The notes beneath the pieces were generated by a model. That model searched no databases and had not been told where the DNA came from. It was given only the letters and a program-made list of their open reading frames with translations. A stretch of 64,000 nucleotides of DNA from Verrucomicrobiia bacterium. Lineage in GTDB: Bacteria > Verrucomicrobiota > Verrucomicrobiia > Verrucomicrobiales > Akkermansiaceae. Below are positions 43,210 to 52,375 of this stretch, piece after piece (within the stretch, counting starts at the first letter, position 1; each line of letters opens with the position of its first letter). A program made the translations under genes and the position numbers. The stretch lies in NCBI GenBank assembly GCA_947462875.1, contig CANHQJ010000014.1:1-64000 (forward strand), written 5' to 3'.

Positions 43210-46200
43210 TTATTCCAAATCGAGCGGATCAAAGCCCTGGATCGGCGCGGTTTCCGGCTTGTGGACTTTGAGCAGCGCTTTCCCGGCACGGGCCTGCAAG
43301 GCTTTCCACATCGGATAATTCTCGTCTTTGTCCATGTGCGCCTGCACGCCGCCGCGGAGGCGGGTGACTTCGATGTATTCGATCACATCCTGCAAGGCTT
43401 TGGCCGCGATTTTCGCGTCGGCGGGAGACAGTTTTTCCATTCCCTCGGCATTGGTGACGAGGCTTTCGGCAGCGGAGGAAACACCTTTTTCAAGGCAATA
43501 CATGAGAGTGCGAAGGGCGCGGGCCTCATGGATGCTTCCTAACAATTTCACCATGCGTGGTTCGAGAGTCATTTTCAGCATGGCATCGGCAAAGTCCATG
43601 CGTTGCTCGCTGGTGATGTCGTTGTAGCCTTTCGGGCCGATGACCATGCGGCGCACGGCATGAGGGCCGATAACCTGCGCGCGCTTGGGACTCACTGCGG
43701 CAAGATCCAGCATCAGCTTGTCCACCTCGCGCGAGGGAGAATAGGAAAGCGCGGAAGCGACATCGGATAGAGTGCGCGCATCGTCTTTCTCGGCGAGTTT
43801 TTTGAGGGCGGCGAGGGATTTCTCATCGCCGATGCGAGCGAGGAGATAGAACAGCGTGGCCTGGACTTCGGGCGTCGTGGAGCTTTTTGTTTTGAGGATG
43901 GCATCGCGAAGTTCAGTAGCCCCAGAACCATCGCAGAACAGAGCCAGAGCCTCTTCGCAACCCCGGATGTCAGCGAGATCGGTGGCGCCGGTGAGGTGGG
44001 TCAGTATGTCGGGGATGGAGGATGGACCAGCCAGTACGGCGAAGGTTTTCAGGGCTTGGGCACGGATGATGGCTGACTCGTGTTTGATGGATTCCTTGGC
44101 GAGGTTCGCACCGGGAGCGTGTCTCGCAGTGGCAAGAACGGCGAGGATGCCGGCTTGATCCGCAGGGTTTTTCGAATCGGCGAACTGTGCGATGAGCGCG
44201 GAGCCAGCGCCCGACTTCACGAGAGTTGCGGCGAGGGCGCGGCTGTGATCACGAGTGCGCCAGTAATCACTTCCGAGGAAAGGAACCAGGTCCGCAAGGG
44301 CTTCGGCTTCGAGGAGTTCGACGAGGGAATCCATCGCGGCGAGCTGACGGAAAGTGTGTTTGCTTTGCGGATCGGCGAGGGCGGCGCGGCAGAGTTTGAT
44401 TTTCGCGCCGCTGCCTTCCGCGGCATCCAGCTCTTTCTGAAAGAGATCGCGCACTTCATCGGCGATGCTGGGGAGCTTGGCGGGCGCTTTGTTTTCCTCG
44501 ATGATCCTGAGTATCTTGGAGAGCGGAGTTACCACGGTCTTCCACTGGGTGGTTTCATCCTTGATGCTGATTTCTTCAATCGGGTTATCGATGAGGATGG
44601 CTTGGATCTCGTCCGCGAGATCGGCGAACAGGCCCGGATGCTGCGTTACGACGGAGGGATTGACGAGAGGGTCCTTAAAACCCGCCAAGGCGCGGATTTG
44701 GCGCGGGATTTCCGCCTTTTTCCGAATGCGGTATCCGTTTGTCTGGACGCCCTCGAGGTAGCCGAACTTGCTGAGCATCGCCTGGGCGGGGGTGTTGCGC
44801 GAACCGAACATCTGGTCATAGACTTGTTCTTCCTCGGCAATGAAAGTGAGCGGCCCGGCGAGGCGGATGACAGTGCTTTTATCCCAGATGTCGATTTTCG
44901 ATTTCACGAAGGGGCCTCCGCCCGTTTCTTCCAGAATCAAGTTGCTGAGGGCTTGTTCGACGAGTGTTTCATCGAGGCCGGCCTGGAAAGGGGTTTTGCC
45001 GAGGGCGCTTTCCGATTTCAGCAGGCTTTCCTGCAACGCGTTGCGCACGCTGTTCGGCGCGATGGCAGTCGGCGCGTCAACCGCGGTTTTCAGCAAGGCG
45101 AGTTGGCTATCGTGGTCGACGGAAGCTTTCGCGACAACCCTCACGGCGACGATGCGGACAAAGTCCGCGGGATCACTGAGGAGTGGTATGACTTTCGCCA
45201 GATTGGAAAGGATGGTGTCATTGCCACAGGCATCAAGTGCGGTGAGGGCACCATGGCGGTAGCGGGCGCTCTGATTTCCTAACAGCCCGACGAGTCGCGG
45301 GACGATGGCGGTTTCACCGGCTTGGAACCGTTTGCCCAGTTCGGCGGCGACCAGCTTGCGGGTCTTGGGCATGAAAATGTCGAGCAGGTCGCAGAGTTCA
45401 TCGGTGGAGCGTTCCTGCCACGGTTTCCCGGCAAGGTTTTTGAGGTAGTCGTTATTCAACTGACCATAGGCGCTGGCGAGGAATTGTTTGGTTTCGCGCT
45501 CGGTGGGGTAGAGTTTCTCATCGACGTCTTTGCCGGTAATCAGGGTTTGTTTGAGGATAACGGCCTGGTGGAAAACCTCGGTGGCCGTGGGGTCGCGCAG
45601 GGTGCCGTATTTTTCCGAGGGCGAATGATAGACGAAACTGCCGTCGTACATGCGGCAGAGCGTGCGCCGCCAGCGCATGTTGCGCTCGGCCATGGTGCGG
45701 ATTTCCGGGCCGCAGAGCGTGGCGCCCCAAGAGGACCACTGGGTGTGGTAATCGTGGGCATGGCCGCCGCGCGGGGTGAAGGAGGCGTGGGCGGACATCA
45801 TGGCGAAATACTTGGCGGCGTGGTCATCGCCGATGAGCTTCATGGCGAAGGCGGTGCCGGCATTTTTGCCATTGCTGTCATCGGTATCAGCGGCGACGTG
45901 GTCGCCGTACGGGATGGCTCCCTGATCCACATAGGAGCCGAAAAACTTGTGTGCACGCACGATCGCGGCATCGATCTCCGGGTGCTCAACGCCAAGTTTT
46001 TTGGCGAGAGCGATGAGGAAAAAGCAGCGATTCCCGGCGGCATTGAGAGCGCCATAGCCGGGGTTCATTTCATGCAATTTGCCGCCGTTGAAGGAGGGAA
46101 ACGCGAAGGTGTGGCCCCATGATCCGGATTTGCTCTGTCCCATCGCGGCTTCGATGGCATACTTGCGCAGGGCGGGCAGAACGAAGTCGTCGCCGGTGGC

Positions 46201-47187
46201 ATCGTAGTAAAGCGCGCAGTAGAGGCCGATGAAGCCGTGGTGCCAGGTTTGGAAGCCGTTGTAGCCTTTATACCCGGGCTCGAAGCGGGCGCCGATGGGC
46301 TCGGTGGGCGGTTGCCACGGGCAGTTCTTGCTGCGGACCCATTGCTTGACGATTTCGCGGTGCTCCGGTTTGCCGGAAGCGACGAGCGCCATGGCTTCGA
46401 TGACGCCGCCTTTGCCGGAGGCAGGATTTTTCGGATCGGCGATGAATTTTTTCTCCAACGATTTCCAGGCATCCTCAAGAATTTGTTTGGTCTTGGGGCA
46501 ATCGTAGGGAGCGGTGTCGGCGTATTCGGGGAAAGTGCGGAGTTTCAGTTCGACTGTGAGAGTGAAGGGGTCGATCGGAAATTTGTCGAGGTCGATGTTT
46601 TTGACTTCCTCCTTGCGTGCTTCCTCGGGTTTCCAGTCGTAGAGGGAGTCATCGGATTCGACCTCGTTGATGAGCTGATCAATGTCAATGCTGGCGATGT
46701 CTTTGGCACCGGTGCGGGCGGGGTAGTTTTTATCGCGCCAGACCTGGAAGGTGATTTTTCCGGCGTTGGCTTCGCGCTCGGCTTCGATGATGGCATTGCC
46801 GATGGTGATGCCGAGATTTCCCCCCGCCTGAAATTTGATTCCATTGATACCCGTGATGACATCGCCGGGGAGAAATTTGCCATCGGCGGGTGAGCCTTTG
46901 ATCGTGCCCTGGACGAGGAGCTGATCCCCTTGCGCACCGCCGGACATGAAGCAGGAAATGCCGGTTGGGCCGAGGCGCCAGAGGTACGGCTTGTTGTTCG
47001 AGGGCGGCAGGCCTTCGCCCTTGGTGAGGTCGGTAAGGTTCTCGGGACGGATGGTTTCCTGAACGATGTCTCCACCGTTCTTGACAGCAGCCTGCTGTTC
47101 CTCGGTGACCTCGCGTTCATCAGCTACGGCGGCATACGGCAACGCGACGAAAAGGAGATGGCGGAAAATACGACGCAGAGGATTCAT
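43210..47187 (-). CDS. Large secreted PDZ / HEAT-like repeat protein (DUF6288-like)
   Basis: About 1325 aa from the ATG at 47187, with a signal peptide (MNPLRRIFRHLLFVALPYAA). A PDZ-like domain (about residues 60-150: LLVQGTIKGSPADG, FLPGDVITGINGIKF) is followed by a helical alpha-toroid-like domain (WHHGFIGLYCALYYDATGDD, NAAGNRCFFLIALAKKLG). The C-terminal 700 residues are HEAT/armadillo-like helical repeats (VRIVAVRVVAKASVDHDSQ). I believe it fits DUF6288, but that is from memory. It is the distal gene of the ExbB/ExbD operon, five bases after the previous stop, and may be a scaffold or peptide-binding component. Confidence 0.75.
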   Translation of the reverse strand: MNPLRRIFRHLLFVALPYAAVADEREVTEEQQAAVKNGGDIVQETIRPENLTDLTKGEGLPPSNNKPYLWRLGPTGISCFMSGGAQGDQLLVQGTIKGSPADGKFLPGDVITGINGIKFQAGGNLGITIGNAIIEAEREANAGKITFQVWRDKNYPARTGAKDIASIDIDQLINEVESDDSLYDWKPEEARKEEVKNIDLDKFPIDPFTLTVELKLRTFPEYADTAPYDCPKTKQILEDAWKSLEKKFIADPKNPASGKGGVIEAMALVASGKPEHREIVKQWVRSKNCPWQPPTEPIGARFEPGYKGYNGFQTWHHGFIGLYCALYYDATGDDFVLPALRKYAIEAAMGQSKSGSWGHTFAFPSFNGGKLHEMNPGYGALNAAGNRCFFLIALAKKLGVEHPEIDAAIVRAHKFFGSYVDQGAIPYGDHVAADTDDSNGKNAGTAFAMKLIGDDHAAKYFAMMSAHASFTPRGGHAHDYHTQWSSWGATLCGPEIRTMAERNMRWRRTLCRMYDGSFVYHSPSEKYGTLRDPTATEVFHQAVILKQTLITGKDVDEKLYPTERETKQFLASAYGQLNNDYLKNLAGKPWQERSTDELCDLLDIFMPKTRKLVAAELGKRFQAGETAIVPRLVGLLGNQSARYRHGALTALDACGNDTILSNLAKVIPLLSDPADFVRIVAVRVVAKASVDHDSQLALLKTAVDAPTAIAPNSVRNALQESLLKSESALGKTPFQAGLDETLVEQALSNLILEETGGGPFVKSKIDIWDKSTVIRLAGPLTFIAEEEQVYDQMFGSRNTPAQAMLSKFGYLEGVQTNGYRIRKKAEIPRQIRALAGFKDPLVNPSVVTQHPGLFADLADEIQAILIDNPIEEISIKDETTQWKTVVTPLSKILRIIEENKAPAKLPSIADEVRDLFQKELDAAEGSGAKIKLCRAALADPQSKHTFRQLAAMDSLVELLEAEALADLVPFLGSDYWRTRDHSRALAATLVKSGAGSALIAQFADSKNPADQAGILAVLATARHAPGANLAKESIKHESAIIRAQALKTFAVLAGPSSIPDILTHLTGATDLADIRGCEEALALFCDGSGATELRDAILKTKSSTTPEVQATLFYLLARIGDEKSLAALKKLAEKDDARTLSDVASALSYSPSREVDKLMLDLAAVSPKRAQVIGPHAVRRMVIGPKGYNDITSEQRMDFADAMLKMTLEPRMVKLLGSIHEARALRTLMYCLEKGVSSAAESLVTNAEGMEKLSPADAKIAAKALQDVIEYIEVTRLRGGVQAHMDKDENYPMWKALQARAGKALLKVHKPETAPIQGFDPLDLE

Positions 47188-47192
47188 GAGTG

Positions 47193-48359
47193 TTACGGGG
47201 ATGAGGGACTGGGGCGAGTGATGAAAAGAGAAAATCCGGTGGCTTTGGCGAGGCGCTCGATGTCTTGTTGTTCCTGAGCGGAAAGCGGGCGGGCGAGATC
47301 CCACACGATGTGGACGGTCTGGCGCACCTGGGCGCGTGCCGCTTTGCGTTTGTTCAATGAATCGATCAGGTGCCGCATCAGCGCGGTGGCGCGGTCCGCG
47401 GAATCGACGACAAAACAGGCACGGCCATACCACAGCGCCTCGAAGACGAAGGTGTCATCTATCAGGCGGCTTTCCTGCACGCGCAACACCTCCACAGGCC
47501 GCGAAGTTTTGCCGAGACGCGGCAGAGACGCCGGAATCGCCTGCGCCGAAGAGGCGTCATCCGTGAGATAAACGAAACAATCGCCACGCTTCACGAGCCA
47601 TGCGAGTTCATCGGACACGGTGCGACGCGGCTGACGCGGGCGCTGGACCACGGGCGGGACCGGAGTGACCGCGGCGAGCCACGCACTGGGCAGCGGCAAG
47701 GGCAGGATGGCGAGTGCGTAAACATTGGCGCGACCGAGGTAATCGACCAGCAGCATGATCACCGCCAAAAGAATCATCACCTTGATGGCACTCAGATTCA
47801 ACTGGTCCAGGCGGTGCGCGAGGGCCATGTGGGCCTCCGACATCAGGATGGGGGGCTTTTCCTCCTGTTTCTCCAAAGTCTCCGCCTTCACCCCCGCGAT
47901 GGCATTCTCACCGCCGACGAGGTCATCCACATCACCCGTTTGCGGTTCCTCGGACCCGCGGGTTTTTTTCGCTTTTTTCCACTCGGGCTCCGCCTGGCTA
48001 TCGAGCTTGTCCATGTATTTCAGGTCAGCCTCATCCAGGCCGGCCTTGTCGAGAAAATCATCGGCGCCATCCTCGGCGAAACGGACATCCGCCACATCCT
48101 CGCTGCGTGCTTTTTCCGCGGCCTTGCGTTTGGCATCGGCAAGTTCCTGCGCGCTTTTTTGCTGTTGTGACAGGTCGGGCGCGATGCGATCGACGTGATA
48201 GGAGGAATTGATTTTGGCCAATCCCAGGGCCAAGAGCACGATCACCAGCGACGCCGCGCAAGCCCACGGAAAACGCTTGCACAGAAACCAGAGCGCAGGC
48301 ACGCCGAGCCACAACAGCACGCTGAGGTATCCAATCAGACTGAACGTTTGGGAATTCAT
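47193..48359 (-). CDS. Membrane protein of unknown function in the ExbB/ExbD operon
   Basis: 388 aa, not recognised. Two helices at the N-terminus (about residues 7-50), then a long acidic, Lys/Glu-rich region (SAQELADAKRKAAEKARSED, predicted coiled or disordered), a third helix near 195-225 (VMILLAVIMLLVDYLGRANV), and a soluble C-terminal domain of about 160 residues with alternating beta strands and helices (CFVYLTDDASSAQAIPASLP, AQVRQTVHIVWDLARPLS). It overlaps the DUF4159 gene by four bases, so the two proteins are likely partners. Confidence 0.75.
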   Translation of the reverse strand: MNSQTFSLIGYLSVLLWLGVPALWFLCKRFPWACAASLVIVLLALGLAKINSSYHVDRIAPDLSQQQKSAQELADAKRKAAEKARSEDVADVRFAEDGADDFLDKAGLDEADLKYMDKLDSQAEPEWKKAKKTRGSEEPQTGDVDDLVGGENAIAGVKAETLEKQEEKPPILMSEAHMALAHRLDQLNLSAIKVMILLAVIMLLVDYLGRANVYALAILPLPLPSAWLAAVTPVPPVVQRPRQPRRTVSDELAWLVKRGDCFVYLTDDASSAQAIPASLPRLGKTSRPVEVLRVQESRLIDDTFVFEALWYGRACFVVDSADRATALMRHLIDSLNKRKAARAQVRQTVHIVWDLARPLSAQEQQDIERLAKATGFSLFITRPSPSSP

Positions 48360-49969
48360 TTTTTCGCTTTCGAAACCGCGTCATTCCATTGAGTGAACGC
48401 GTAGTAAACCAGATTGATGCCGAGATTCATGGCGGCCTCGCGCATTTCCGGAGTGACATCGGTATAGCCCTGGGACTTCCAGGCATCATTCATATCGCCG
48501 GGGTGGTAGAAGGCAACCCATCGTCCCTCGTGTTTCACGCCTAACGGCCGCCTGCCACCGTGGTGCCAGAAGGCGGGCGCGCCATCGGGGAAACTGTAGG
48601 GGAGTTGGTAGATCATCTCGTCATCGGCGATGTCCACCATCGGCTTATCCGGAAACACCTGACGCATGAAGTGCATGAACGACTGATGGAAACGCGCGCT
48701 GCCGGCATCGGCAATCAGCATGCCGCCGTTGAGACAGTAGTCGCGCAGAATCTTGCGATCGGCTTCGCTGACATTGCCCATATCGGCATTGCCGGTGAGG
48801 AAAACAAACGGCGGGAAGCCGTCTTTGGGATATTTTTTCAGCAAGGCGATCGAGTGGCTTTCCCCCTTGCTGGCGATTTTTTTGAAGCCGGTGGCCTCGG
48901 CAAAGGCGCGGAGGAAATTCAGGTCGGCCCCGGTTTCATCCATGCCATCATCCCAACCGCCGCCGCTGTGCTCGAGGCGGATGAAGCGGATTTTGTAGTC
49001 ATCCATCCCCTCCGGCCAGCCGCCCTTCGTGCCGCCGCCCTTGCCCATCTTGCCAGCCTTGGCGTTCGATGCCTGATAGGTCGCCTGCGTTTGCTCCTCC
49101 ATCTGTTGATCGACCTTGGTGTCATCGAGATCGGGGATTTCAAACAGGATCGCCGAGTTCGGACGCAAGCTGAGAGTCTGTTTCTTTTTCTTTTTCGGTT
49201 TAACCATTTTCACCATCGCCACAACCGGATTGCCACTGCCCTGCGGCACCTTGTAGGCCTCCACGCAGCCACCGAGACTGAGCAGATACGGGATGACGCA
49301 AAGGAAAAAGAGGTGGGTAAATACGCTGAGATACACGCTGCGGCGGTGGCGCGGATCGCGACCGTGCGTGCGGAGATCTTCCAGCACATGGTCCCCGCCC
49401 ATCGGAGCACCATGCTCCTGCGTGAATGCGGCATACACCGAGCGGCTGCGCAACATCACATGGGTCCATGCGGCATAGAGCGCGATGGCAAGCGCGGGCC
49501 AGGCGAGACTCCACCACAAATACAGCATGGTCACCTTGTCGAGCTTCGCGCCATGGATGGCCAGGCCGCGATCGTGGACCGAGCCGCACGCCTGCCAGGT
49601 GAGCCAGAGGTAAGCGGTCACGAGCGCATAGACGGCAAAGATCGGCACCCGCAGCGCCTGATAGGTCAGACGATTGCGCACCATGGCGGCGCCGCCCGCC
49701 AGTGCGCAAAGCACGGCGAGCAAACCGCACAGTTGAAACACCAGCATCAGCGAGGATGAAACATGACTGCCCTGGAACAAGATGGCGATCTCGGCATGGC
49801 TTTCCAGAAACCTGGTGAAAGCGGACGGCAGCCAGAAGAACACCGCCGCTGCCAGACCCGCGAGCAGAAACACCGCCAACGCCACCACGCGCGCCTTCGA
49901 AGCGGACGGACTCGTAGGAATCTCGTCCACCCTGACTGTGGGGATCTCGGCTTGTGGTTGGGCAATCAT
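48356..49969 (-). CDS. Multi-pass membrane protein with C-terminal DUF4159 domain
   Basis: 537 aa. About five hydrophobic helices fill the first 245 residues, followed by a basic KPKKKKKQ segment and a glycine-rich linker (GKMGKGGGTKGGWPEG). The last 215 residues are DUF4159-like (IRFIRLEHSGGGWDDGMDET, FPPFVFLTGNADMGNVSEAD, MLIADAGSARFHQSFMHFMR, FYHPGDMNDAWKSQGY). DUF4159 resembles Rossmann-like glutamine-amidotransferase folds, without a visible catalytic Cys. DUF4159 genes often sit near ExbB/ExbD and TPR genes in PVC bacteria (general recollection). The function is unknown. Confidence 0.8.
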   Translation of the reverse strand: MIAQPQAEIPTVRVDEIPTSPSASKARVVALAVFLLAGLAAAVFFWLPSAFTRFLESHAEIAILFQGSHVSSSLMLVFQLCGLLAVLCALAGGAAMVRNRLTYQALRVPIFAVYALVTAYLWLTWQACGSVHDRGLAIHGAKLDKVTMLYLWWSLAWPALAIALYAAWTHVMLRSRSVYAAFTQEHGAPMGGDHVLEDLRTHGRDPRHRRSVYLSVFTHLFFLCVIPYLLSLGGCVEAYKVPQGSGNPVVAMVKMVKPKKKKKQTLSLRPNSAILFEIPDLDDTKVDQQMEEQTQATYQASNAKAGKMGKGGGTKGGWPEGMDDYKIRFIRLEHSGGGWDDGMDETGADLNFLRAFAEATGFKKIASKGESHSIALLKKYPKDGFPPFVFLTGNADMGNVSEADRKILRDYCLNGGMLIADAGSARFHQSFMHFMRQVFPDKPMVDIADDEMIYQLPYSFPDGAPAFWHHGGRRPLGVKHEGRWVAFYHPGDMNDAWKSQGYTDVTPEMREAAMNLGINLVYYAFTQWNDAVSKAKK

Positions 49970-49993
49970 GCGGTCGTGCGGAAAAACAAGGAG

Positions 49994-50467
49994 TTACTTG
50001 AAAAGGTCTTCTTCGGTTTGTTCCACGGGAGGGACTTGCGGACCAGCCTTCTTCTCCTGCAATTTTTCCTCGATATCCGATGGAGCGGGTGCGGGTGCCG
50101 CTTCGGGAGCGGCCTCGGGCGCGGGTGTTTTTTTCTCATCGGCGGGTGCGGGCGCGGGCGCGGGTGCGGCGGGTACGGCCCCTCCCGCGAGCCGAGTGCT
50201 GAGGTCCTGCGGTTTGAGACCGTGCTTGGCAGCGATTTCACTCAATGATTTGGTCGCCTCATCGGCGGCCATCTCCATGCGCTCCTTTTCCCCCAGCGCC
50301 GCGGAGGATTTGTCCGCACCGGATTTCAGGAAATACGGAATGCTCGTGCCGACCACGACCACGAGGTGAACGATGATGGTGAACAGAATGATGCGTTTAA
50401 CACTGCTGCCCTGAAATGTCTCCATCAATTGGTCCGGTGTGATTTCTTCTTTTGGGGTATTCGTCAT
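49994..50467 (-). CDS. TonB-like single-pass protein lacking a TonB C-terminal domain
   Basis: 157 aa. A short cytoplasmic N-terminus, one helix (about residues 26-46, IILFTIIVHLVVVVGTSIPY, with a His in the membrane as in TonB), a small helical region (ATKSLSEIAAKHGLKPQDLS), and a Pro/Ala/Glu linker of about 50 residues resembling the TonB spacer. It then stops (EDLFK), with no room for the roughly 80-residue TonB receptor-binding domain. Placed right after ExbB and two ExbD genes, it is probably the energy-transducing arm of this system, contacting something other than a TonB-box receptor. Confidence 0.72.
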   Translation of the reverse strand: MTNTPKEEITPDQLMETFQGSSVKRIILFTIIVHLVVVVGTSIPYFLKSGADKSSAALGEKERMEMAADEATKSLSEIAAKHGLKPQDLSTRLAGGAVPAAPAPAPAPADEKKTPAPEAAPEAAPAPAPSDIEEKLQEKKAGPQVPPVEQTEEDLFK

Positions 50468-50503
50468 GTTAATGTTGGTTCAACGTTTCTTTTTTGCGAT
50501 AGA

Positions 50504-50926
50504 TTACTCGACGGCATTGTCTCCCACGGCCTCGATGATGCCACCCGCGCTCGCGATGGCCTGAAGCACCGGTTCGAACACCTCGCGCGGCTGAGATTTG
50601 TCACACCTGAACTGAACGTGCCGTTGATCGTCAGTCACCGTGTTGGTGAGCAAGGCGCGCACGCCCCACTCCACATCCTTGGCATTGTCCACGCGGGAGC
50701 CGTCAAAATAGATGTCCCCTTTGTCGTCCACCACCACTCTGGCGACGACATCGACGGTGGTTTTTGTCACATGCTCGGATGTGGGAAGCGCGACCTTGAG
50801 TTTTCCGTTGTCCTTGGACACTTCGCTGCAAACCAGGAAAAAGATGATCAACAGGAACGCGATGTCTCCCATGCTCGCAATGGGCAAGGCGATGGGTTTC
50901 CTTTTCTTTTTGCGTGAGCGTCTCAT
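50504..50926 (-). CDS. ExbD/TolR family protein (first copy)
   Basis: 140 aa from the ATG at 50926. Basic N-terminus (RRSRKKKRK), then the single ExbD helix with the proton-pathway Asp in MGDIAFLLIIFFLV, and a periplasmic domain (VVVDDKGDIYFDGSRVDN). It forms the stator-like motor with ExbB/TolQ. The start is one base past the stop of the other ExbD. The two copies differ strongly outside the membrane helix. Confidence 0.88.
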   Translation of the reverse strand: MRRSRKKKRKPIALPIASMGDIAFLLIIFFLVCSEVSKDNGKLKVALPTSEHVTKTTVDVVARVVVDDKGDIYFDGSRVDNAKDVEWGVRALLTNTVTDDQRHVQFRCDKSQPREVFEPVLQAIASAGGIIEAVGDNAVE

Positions 50927-50927
50927 G

Positions 50928-51338
50928 TCACTTCTCGTTTTCCACAATGGCTACCACGCCGTCGTGCGCACTGATGGCGGCGAGGGCTTGGAAATAATTT
51001 TCATACGGCGTGCCCTGCGCGGACTCCAGCATGATCACTCGTTTTTCCGCTTCCTGCTTCGCGAGTTCCAGAGCTGCCAGCCGTTCATTGAGCTCCTTCA
51101 TGCTGGTTTTTTTGTCATTGAAAAAAACCTCTTCGCCGCGCAGGTTGATGATGGGTGTTTTCTCCGATTGCGCCTGAGTGGACTTCTCCCCCGCGGGAAG
51201 ATCGGCCGTGATGGATTTGACCTTGATCAGAGTGGTGGCGACCAGGAAATAGATGATCAGAAGAAACGCGATGTCCGAGAACGAATCCGTGGGGATCGCC
51301 ATATCGCGGTTCTTCTTTTCTTTTTTGGGGCGTTTCAT
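50928..51338 (-). CDS. ExbD/TolR family protein (second copy)
   Basis: 136 aa. A basic N-terminus (MKRPKKEKKNRD) and a helix with the conserved Asp (FSDIAFLLIIYFLVATTLI). The periplasmic part includes PAGEKSTQAQSEKTPIINLR and a coiled segment (MKELNERLAALELAKQEAEK). It lies between ExbB and the first ExbD, 30 bases after ExbB. Two ExbDs per motor are seen in several phyla and may form a heterodimer in the ExbB pentamer. Confidence 0.88.
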   Translation of the reverse strand: MKRPKKEKKNRDMAIPTDSFSDIAFLLIIYFLVATTLIKVKSITADLPAGEKSTQAQSEKTPIINLRGEEVFFNDKKTSMKELNERLAALELAKQEAEKRVIMLESAQGTPYENYFQALAAISAHDGVVAIVENEK

Positions 51339-51368
51339 GGTTCTAACCGATGGAATGGAACCGGTAAA

Positions 51369-52013
51369 TCAGTGGTGGGTCAGAATGAATTCCATGATCT
51401 CGCTGGTCCCTTTTTCAATCTCCAGTTCGATTTCGTCAGACCACCGGTTGAACACGCTTTGCGGAATCACAGCGGCCAGCGCGATGAGCAAGCCCGCGGC
51501 AGTGGTGATCAGGGCCTCGGCGATGCCGTTCGCCACCATGCCGCTTCCTCCGCCGGAACTACCCGCTTCCTGCAGGCCGACAAAGGAGGCGATCATACCG
51601 GTAACAGTGCCGGTCATACCTAACAATGGCGCGGCCACACCGATGGTGGTCAGCACGTCCAGGCGCTTTCCGACGAGACTGATCGCCTGCGCGCTGTAGT
51701 CGCTCATGACCTCTCCCACGACCATGCGCATGGTTTCCGGGCTCTCCTTCTTGTCATTGAGCTGTTTGTACGAGCGCAAGCCGGCGAGCAAGACCGATGC
51801 AATCGGCCCGCGCATCGCCTCGCACTCGCCGATCGCGGCCGCGATATCGTTCTGACGCAGATGGGTGAGCACCTTGGCCCGCAACGAGCGGGTGTCGATC
51901 TTGCGATTGGCGCGGAAGGCCTGCCAGCGGTCGAAGACCACGGCAAGGCTGACGAGGCTGCACAGCATCAGCGGGATCATCAAGGGACCGCCTTTAAGGA
52001 TTTGTTCGATCAT
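51369..52013 (-). CDS. MotA/TolQ/ExbB proton channel family protein
   Basis: 214 aa from the ATG at 52013. Three helices in the ExbB/TolQ layout: one near the N-terminus (GGPLMIPLMLCSLVSLAVVF), a cytoplasmic loop (RSLRAKVLTHLRQNDIAAAI), and two near the C-terminus with the family motif APLLGMTGTVTGMI and ALITTAAGLLIALAAVIPQ. It forms the proton channel with ExbD. No tolB, pal or tonB-dependent receptor gene is nearby, so it is assigned to the giant-protein operon rather than to Tol-Pal or iron uptake. Confidence 0.92.
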   Translation of the reverse strand: MIEQILKGGPLMIPLMLCSLVSLAVVFDRWQAFRANRKIDTRSLRAKVLTHLRQNDIAAAIGECEAMRGPIASVLLAGLRSYKQLNDKKESPETMRMVVGEVMSDYSAQAISLVGKRLDVLTTIGVAAPLLGMTGTVTGMIASFVGLQEAGSSGGGSGMVANGIAEALITTAAGLLIALAAVIPQSVFNRWSDEIELEIEKGTSEIMEFILTHH

Positions 52014-52045
52014 GGTATGGTAGTTGTTAGAGTGTGGGAGAAATA

Positions 52046-52375
52046 TCACGAAGCGCGGAGATGATTGAGCACATCGAGCGCCTCACGTGGCGTCAGTGAC
52101 AGGTGCTTGATACGCAATTGTTCCGTTGGTTCAATCACCAATTGTCCGGTGGCGTGATGGTAATAGCTGGCGTGACATTCCGCGAGCTTCACACGCTCCA
52201 CAAAACGGCGGCGCGCGACAGCCAGCAGCATCAGTTCGTCACCCACGATGCAGAGCCAGACGGGAGTGGGACGCCACCAGCGGCCGGCATCGATCGTGGT
52301 GTGCGTGCGCAGGCAGAACGCGGGCTCGGCGCCGCCGCATTCCGCGCGCAACAGTTGTGTCTCCAGCTCGTTCAT
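52046..52375 (-). CDS. Hypothetical 109-aa protein between the giant gene and ExbB
   Basis: No family recognised. It has no signal or membrane segment. It has two Trp near residue 32, then beta strands (WLCIVGDELMLLAVARRRFV, HATGQLVIEP) and a C-terminal helix (LTPREALDVLNHL), which together resemble a PH-like domain. The ATG at 52375 overlaps the stop of the giant gene (ATGA), while the frame upstream is the shadow of that gene. ExbB follows after 32 bases. It probably works on the cytoplasmic side of the complex. Confidence 0.65.
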   Translation of the reverse strand: MNELETQLLRAECGGAEPAFCLRTHTTIDAGRWWRPTPVWLCIVGDELMLLAVARRRFVERVKLAECHASYYHHATGQLVIEPTEQLRIKHLSLTPREALDVLNHLRAS

